64,000 nt of DNA, from NCBI GenBank assembly GCA_016703625.1, contig JADJBP010000013.1, positions 66,931 through 130,930 on the forward strand, in the 5' to 3' direction. The DNA comes from Chitinophagaceae bacterium (GTDB taxonomy: Bacteria; Bacteroidota; Bacteroidia; Chitinophagales; Chitinophagaceae). The notes beneath the pieces were generated by a model. The model saw nothing but the letters and a program-made list of their open reading frames with translations. It was not told the origin of the DNA and ran no database searches. This document shows positions 58,787 to 64,000 of the stretch, piece by piece; position 1 is the stretch's first letter; the number at the start of each line of letters is the position of its first letter. Made by a program: the position numbers and the translations under genes.

Positions 58787-59744
58787 TTATTTTACAGGCT
58801 GCTTTAATGCGGTTTCATATTCCGTACAGATCTCTTTCACGATCTCAGCTGCCGGTTTTATATTTTTAATGAGGGCACTTACCTGCCCGATCTCCAGTTC
58901 TCCTTCTTCCAGGTTTCCCTCAAACATGCCCAGTTTGGCCCTTCCCTTTCCCAGCAATTGTTTCAATGCTTCTTCAGAAGCACATTTTTTCGGCTTCCTG
59001 AACCTGCGTAAAAAATTCATTCTTCAATAACCGTACAGGTGTTAATTGTTTTAAAGATAAATAAGTATCCCCTTCGCCGGCATGGATAACCCTGTTCTTA
59101 AAATTTGCATGAGAGGAAGCTTCCACGCTGGCAACAAAGCGGCTGCCCACCTGTACCCCTTCGGCTCCCAATACCATGGCTGCCAGCATCTGGCGCCCGG
59201 TTGCTATACCACCGGCAGCAAGAACCGGTATGTCAACGGCTGCACAAACAGCCGGTACCAGTACCATTGTTGTCGTTTCTTCCCTTCCGTTATGCCCACC
59301 TGCCTCAAATCCCTCCGCCACTACCGCATCACAACCTGCCTGCTGTGCTTTTACAGCAAACTTACTGCTGCTTACAACGTGTACTACGGTGATCCCATGT
59401 TCCCGTAAGACTGAGGTCCAGGTTCCGGGGTTGCCTGCCGAAGTAAAAACAATGGGTACTTTTTCTTCCAGGATGATCTGCATATGCTTATCAATATCAG
59501 GATATAATAACGGAACATTTACAGCAAATGAACGCCCGGTTGCTGCTTTACATTTCTGAATATGTTCCCGCAAAACATCCGGGTACATACTCCCGCTGCC
59601 AATAATACCCAATCCCCCGGCATTGCTCACCGCACTGGCCAGCCGCCAGCCACTGGCCCAGATCATTCCCGCCTGTATGATGGGATGATCTATATTGAAC
59701 AGTTTTGTAACCCGGTTTTGCATACTACATGTACTTTTTTTCAA
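58787..59744 (-). CDS. nitronate monooxygenase / FabK-like flavoenzyme (one frameshift)
   Basis: About 319 residues in an FMN-binding TIM barrel. It begins MQNRVTKLFNIDHPIIQAGM with an in-frame earlier ATG; the conserved MIWASGWRLASAVSNAGGLG, GCDAVVAEGFEAGGHNG and VQVGSRFVASVEA blocks are those of 2-nitropropane dioxygenase or enoyl-ACP reductase II. A missing A in the run at 58983-58988 splits off the last 70 residues. Which of the two reactions applies cannot be told. It is 51 bases upstream of the export gene. Confidence 0.85.
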
Positions 59745-59875
59745 ATATCGTTAAAAAAATGTAACGAACAGAAAGTACTTTGAAACGCAAAGTAAATGGT
59801 TTTATTTTACAAATCCGCGGTTTTTTTAAAAACCAGGCTAAAAAACGGGGATGGCATTTAAACAGAAGGGATAGG

Positions 59876-60892
59876 TCAGCCCAGGCTTGTTCCCCCGCCG
59901 CTCAGGTCAATGGCTGTATTATCGCCAATATTGAGACTGCGGTTAACGCCTTTAACTTCAGCATCACTGCCGATCAGTGATTTACTGAGTACAATTTCAA
60001 ACAGGTTCGAATACGAACCGATGATCGAGTCTTTGATGATGGCATGATTAAGCCGGGTATATTCACCAATGGCCACATTGGGGCCAATGACGGAATTTTT
60101 TATATCACAGCCCTCGGCTATGGAAACAGGCGGTATGATGATGGTATTTTCGAAATGATGGCCGTCCTTCGTTACATTGCCACCGAATTTTTTCAACAGC
60201 GTGGCATTGGATTGAAGCAGGGTATCTTTTTTCCCGCAATCGAACCAGTTGGGTACTTTAAATGCTTTGAACCGGGCGCCCCGCTGCATCATACATTCCA
60301 ACACATCGGTCAAACTAAACTCGGCATACCCGATATCATTTACAATGATCAGTTTTTCCATGCATGAAAACATGAACCCGGTTTCCTTTATCTTATATAC
60401 GCCCACAAGCGCCATATTGCTTTTTGGGATCGAAGGTTTTTCCACTACCCTGCTGATAAATCCTTCCTCATCAATATCTGCCACGCCAAAATTACGCGGG
60501 TCATCCACTTTTTTGATCCCCAGCATCGATACAGGAGAATCGATCACTGCTTTTACATCATATTCTGCAATGGTATCACAAAGCACAATTAAAACCTCAT
60601 CATCACCCACCAGGTCGCGGGTTAGGCTGATGGCATGCCCGATACCGAACCGTTCATTTTGCTGCACAAACTCACAGTTTAAGCCGGGATATTTTTTCTC
60701 AACATAATCCTGGATCTTTTCGCCCAGGTAACCGATAATGAAAATGAAATCTTTGATACCCGCTTCATGCAACTGGTCCACAATGATACTGAGGATCGTT
60801 TTTCCAGCCAGCGGTATCAATGCTTTGGGTTGTGTATATGTATGCGGACGAAGTTTTGTACCTGCTCCCGCTACCGGAATTATTGCCTTCAT
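59876..60892 (-). CDS. sugar-phosphate nucleotidyltransferase
   Basis: A 338-residue enzyme of the glucose-1-phosphate thymidylyl/uridylyltransferase class. The N-terminal active site reads IIPVAGAGTKLRPHTYTQPK, with the activated-sugar block GIGHAISLTRD and the metal Asp in LIVLCDT. The C-terminal part (from about residue 245) has hexapeptide repeats of a left-handed beta helix (IKNSVIGPNVAIGEYT). It probably makes an NDP-sugar for the exported polysaccharide, given the neighbours. The frame is intact. Confidence 0.88.
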   Translation of the reverse strand: MKAIIPVAGAGTKLRPHTYTQPKALIPLAGKTILSIIVDQLHEAGIKDFIFIIGYLGEKIQDYVEKKYPGLNCEFVQQNERFGIGHAISLTRDLVGDDEVLIVLCDTIAEYDVKAVIDSPVSMLGIKKVDDPRNFGVADIDEEGFISRVVEKPSIPKSNMALVGVYKIKETGFMFSCMEKLIIVNDIGYAEFSLTDVLECMMQRGARFKAFKVPNWFDCGKKDTLLQSNATLLKKFGGNVTKDGHHFENTIIIPPVSIAEGCDIKNSVIGPNVAIGEYTRLNHAIIKDSIIGSYSNLFEIVLSKSLIGSDAEVKGVNRSLNIGDNTAIDLSGGGTSLG

Positions 60893-61047
60893 TGATCAAA
60901 ACTAATCTGCCTTGGACAGTACATTTAGTTTACAATAGTGTTTTTCTTAAAACTTGAAACGGCTGTGAAAGTAGTACTTTTTATGTTATTCATGTACTTT
61001 ATACACACAATCGGCATAATCTCACCGGTAAAATACCCTATGCAGCT

Positions 61048-61055
61048 TATATTTG
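61048..61055 (+). promoter_or_regulatory. candidate -7 box for glyA
   Basis: TATATTTG followed by CGG, 18 bases before the start. No clear -33 TTTG at the expected distance. Confidence 0.4.
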
Positions 61056-61073
61056 CGGTTCTAAAACTGGCAT

Positions 61074-62351
61074 ATGCAAAAAGATTCATTGGTTTTTGAC
61101 CTGATCGGCCTGGAACTGGAAAGGCAGCGTAACGGCATAGAATTGATCGCATCGGAAAATTTCACCAGCCTGCCCGTAATGCAGGCAATGGGTACTTCAT
61201 TAACCAATAAGTATGCTGAAGGATATCCCGGCCGCAGGTATTATGGCGGATGCGAAATAGTGGACCAGGTAGAACAACTGGCCATTGACCGCTTAAAAAA
61301 GATCTTCAACTGCAGTTATGCGAACGTGCAGCCACACAGCGGTGCACAGGCAAACGGCGCCGTGTTCCTGGCCGTGATGAAACCCGGAGAAAAATTTATA
61401 GGGCTCGACCTGAGCATGGGCGGACACCTCACCCATGGCAGTCCTGCCAACTTCAGTGGAAAAACATACCATGCCCTGCATTACGGTGTTACCAAAGATG
61501 GTATCGTGGATTATGAACAGCTGGAATCCATAGCCCGTGCCGAAAAACCCAAAATGATCATCTGCGGCGCTTCGGCGTATAGCCGCGACTGGGATTATAA
61601 ACGCATACGTGCCGTGGCAGATGAAATTGGCGCCATCGTTTTTGCCGACATTGCACACCCTGCCGGTTTAATTGCCGCCGGTTTATTGAACGACCCTTTT
61701 GATCATTGCCATATCGTTACTTCCACCACGCATAAAACACTGCGCGGACCAAGAGGCGGCATTATTATGTTAAGCCATGATTTTGAAAATCCCTGGGGCA
61801 TCAAAGACCCGAAAGGAAATCTCAGAATGATGACTTCGCTGCTTGACCTGGCTGTATTTCCCGGAACGCAGGGCGGGCCGCTCGAACACGTGATCGCAGC
61901 CAAAGCCGTTGCTTTTGGAGAAATTTTAACGGAAGATTTTAAAGCTTACGGCCAACAGGTGATCAGCAATGCGCAGGCCATGGCCCGTGCTTTTGTTGAA
62001 AAAGATTACCAGCTCATCAGCGGCGGTACCGATAACCATTTAATGCTGATTGACCTGCGCAATAAAAACATCACCGGTAAAAAAGCACAGGAAACCCTCG
62101 ACAAAGCACATATCACCCTCAATAAAAATGCCGTTCCTTTTGATGATAAAAGCCCCTTTGTAACATCAGGCATACGGGTAGGCGTACCTGCCATTACCAC
62201 TAGGGGGATGAAGGAAAAAGACATGCAGGCCGTGGTTGATTTTATTGACAGGGTGCTAATGCATATCGATGATGTGGATACGGTTGCTGCAGTTGCAGCA
62301 GATGTAAAGGTATTCATGAAACAATTCCCTTTGTACCCTGAAATGAAATAA
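61074..62351 (+). CDS. glyA: serine hydroxymethyltransferase
   Basis: Interconverts serine and glycine with tetrahydrofolate, the main source of one-carbon units. Length 425 is normal. Hallmarks are ELIASENFTSLPVMQAMGTS, NKYAEGYPGRRYYGGCE, GASAYSRDWDYKRIRAV, the PLP Lys in TSTTHKTLRGPRGG and NAVPFDDKSPFVTSGIRVG. The frame is intact. No terminator hairpin is obvious after it. Confidence 0.97.
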   Translation: MQKDSLVFDLIGLELERQRNGIELIASENFTSLPVMQAMGTSLTNKYAEGYPGRRYYGGCEIVDQVEQLAIDRLKKIFNCSYANVQPHSGAQANGAVFLAVMKPGEKFIGLDLSMGGHLTHGSPANFSGKTYHALHYGVTKDGIVDYEQLESIARAEKPKMIICGASAYSRDWDYKRIRAVADEIGAIVFADIAHPAGLIAAGLLNDPFDHCHIVTSTTHKTLRGPRGGIIMLSHDFENPWGIKDPKGNLRMMTSLLDLAVFPGTQGGPLEHVIAAKAVAFGEILTEDFKAYGQQVISNAQAMARAFVEKDYQLISGGTDNHLMLIDLRNKNITGKKAQETLDKAHITLNKNAVPFDDKSPFVTSGIRVGVPAITTRGMKEKDMQAVVDFIDRVLMHIDDVDTVAAVAADVKVFMKQFPLYPEMK

Positions 62352-62830
62352 CCGGAACATGCGGTATACAATACCTCCCCCGATAAAAACGGCCCTGCAA
62401 ATCTAACCGTTACAACTTTTGCCGTGCATGGTGCAGTTAAAACCGTTACCTGTTTTGTATCTCGGCAAATAAATTCATAAACGGGACAGCCATTTCATTT
62501 GCACGGGTAATGCCTGCAGAAGCTGAAATAACATTCCTTTAATGTACGGTCCGGAGGATCCAAAAAGGAGCGAGTGAACTAATACACTACGGTAACCAGG
62601 TAATATACCCCCACTTGTAGTATTTTTAAAACCAATGATCAGGTTTACTTTTGCACAGGCATTTTTGTTTCCGGTTGTTAATATTTAATTATCCATGTAC
62701 TTGTTGGTTAAATAATAATTTTATATTTTAACACTTCCTAATAGCTCCCCCTGTCCAATTTCTATAAAAACTATCCTGTACGGCTGGGGAACGGAATTTT
62801 ATTATAAATTTTTTTCATCAATTTCTCAGT
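62352..62830. other. 479-base intergenic region before the repeat adhesin
   Basis: No supportable gene. The motif ACCCCCACTTGTAGTATTTT at 62607-62626 and a TACTTTTG at 62646-62653 are candidate control sites; the latter fits the -7 consensus but has no -33 partner. The final 100 bases are A/T-rich. Confidence 0.4.
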
Positions 62831-64000
62831 ATGACTAAACCTGTACGTTTGGTAGTTGCCGCTGCTATGGCAATTACTATACACAAAACCGCCGCATCAC
62901 AATCCTTAAGTGTAAATACCGACGGCAGTACCGCAGATCCAAGCGCATTGCTTGATGTAAAAAGTTCAGCAAAGGGTGTACTTGTACCCCGCATGAGCAA
63001 AGCAGATAAAATTGCCATTGCAACACCTGCCACCGGCCTGCTGATCTTTCAGAACGCGCCTGACAGTATTGGCTTTCATTATTACGATGGTACAAAATGG
63101 GCATGGATCCAAAACAGTGCCGCTGCCGATACCATTAACTGGAAAACCGCCGGCAATACCGGGTTGGTCGATTCATCGAGTTTCTTAGGCAATATTGACA
63201 ATGTACCCATAAATTTCCGGATCAATAACCAGCGGGTAGGCAAATTCAACCTCAACCGCTTAAATTATTCCATTGGCCGTGGTGCCGGTAACGACCTGGT
63301 GAGTGTGGGCCATGTTTCCATAGGAGATTCAGCCGGTTCAAATATCAATAATAATTACCCGGGTGTTTATATTGGATACCGCAGCGGGGTTAAAAATACA
63401 GCTACAAACAATACTTTTGTAGGTTCCTGGTCGGGTGAAAATACAACAACAGGCGCCAGTAATGCATTTTTTGGCACATCATCAGGTATTCGCAATACTA
63501 CCGGTTATTCCAATGCATTTTTAGGACATTTTTCCGGGTATTACAATACATCCGGTGCAGGAAACACGGCTGTTGGAACACAGGCTTTACAGAGTGATAC
63601 CAGCGGCATTGCGAATGTTGCCGTTGGTTACCAGTCCATGTACTTAAACAGGGCAGGCAGTTACAATACTGCTGTTGGGATTTACAGCCTGTATGCTCAC
63701 AGGCGCCCTTTTGCATCTTATAATACAGCAATTGGAACAAATTCCCTGGAACAGGATACCACCGGTTATTATAATGTTGGAGTAGGTACCAGTTCCCTTC
63801 GTTTCAACAGTAACAGTATTGGCAATACGGCCATTGGCACCAATGCCATGTACAACCATAAAATAAACGACTATAATACGGCTGTTGGATTTGAATCCAT
63901 GGTAAGCGATACGGCCGGTTATTTAAATACTGCTATGGGTTGGCGTTCGTTGCGGTAACAACCTGGCCGGAAAGGGACACAATACGGCATTGGGTGTTGG
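62831..64000 (+). CDS. secreted repeat protein with YadA-head-like repeats (partial)
   Basis: An exported protein cut by the window end. A signal peptide (VVAAAMAITIHKTAAS) precedes a head common in Bacteroidota surface proteins: PSALLDVKSSAKGVLVPRM and GLLIFQNAPDSIGFHYYDG. From about residue 170, imperfect repeats of 14-30 residues follow (NTAVGTQALQSD, NTAVGIYSLYAH, NTAIGTNSLEQD, NTAIGTNAMYNH), as in YadA-type head domains. A shift near 63955 interrupts the frame; after it the text continues NLAGKGHNTALGVG to the end of the window. Adhesion or a fibre role is plausible, with Peptidase S74 or a sorting tail possibly downstream. Confidence 0.75.

Noticed and set aside
60925..61152. Minus-strand 75-codon open frame over the glyA start
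   Set aside because: It overlaps the glyA promoter and N-terminus and lacks any family features.

Overview
The window is a chromosomal stretch of a Bacteroidota bacterium, most likely of the Chitinophagaceae or a close relative. The evidence is the set of family-typical proteins (DUF6089 outer-membrane protein, DUF3127, group III truncated haemoglobin, PbpC and alpha-2-macroglobulin), the near absence of Shine-Dalgarno sites before starts, and several promoters of the Bacteroidota type (TTTG, about 20 bases, TAnnTTTG). There is no rRNA, prophage, integrase or CRISPR array. The first 13 bases are a poly-G run, so position 1 probably lies at a contig or read end.

Quality warning: about 18 genes, including essential ones (aspS, uvrA), are broken by single-base gains or losses, most often inside A, T, C or G runs. 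Both sides of each break keep conserved family sequence. I read these as consensus errors and annotate one gene across the breaks. One lesion is larger: maeB lacks roughly 100 to 125 codons.

Layout. 1-590: the end of a REP-associated tyrosine transposase followed by palindromic REP-like repeats. 587-5380: penicillin-binding protein 1C, a membrane-anchored papain-like protease and a DUF4442 protein. 5556-10417: malic enzyme, an MlaE/MlaF-type lipid transporter pair and succinyl-CoA ligase alpha subunit. 10820-16949: a giant alpha-2-macroglobulin with a CAEQ thioester motif. 17032-20609: a small membrane protein, aspS and rarA. 20618-25837: a surface-glycan block with a methyltransferase, two divergent paralogous glycosyltransferases and an ABC exporter. 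25941-29045: a lipoprotein hydrolase, truncated haemoglobin, ElaA, an outer-membrane protein and a tiny membrane protein. 29204-32711: uvrA and a SecA-like orphan domain. 32778-35754: a methionine unit (promoter, SAM-I riboswitch, terminator, cystathionine gamma-synthase family enzyme, homoserine dehydrogenase).

36048-48263 on the minus strand: an outer-membrane protein with a PAP2/haloperoxidase-like lipoprotein, preceded by a seven-gene pyrimidine-degradation operon. In order of transcription this is mmsA, a class III aminotransferase, an NCS1 permease, dihydropyrimidinase, a beta-ureidopropionase-like amidohydrolase, preT and preA. Together they could import uracil or thymine, reduce and open the ring, release beta-alanine (or its methyl derivative), transaminate it and oxidise the semialdehyde to acetyl-CoA or propionyl-CoA. 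48487-50259: tRNA-Ser, tRNA-Pro and dnaA. 50828-55218: a DUF3127 OB-fold protein with an SSB-like tail, a flavoprotein and an ABC transporter pair. 55249-60892: a polysaccharide export block (Wzz, Wza, nucleotidyltransferase) with a nitronate-monooxygenase/FabK-like enzyme. 61074-64000: glyA and a secreted repeat protein that runs off the end.

The most unusual features are short palindromic elements that have entered reading frames without stopping them (alpha-2-macroglobulin, class III aminotransferase, the end of the methionine enzyme), the orphan SecA-like domain, and the SSB-like tip on DUF3127.
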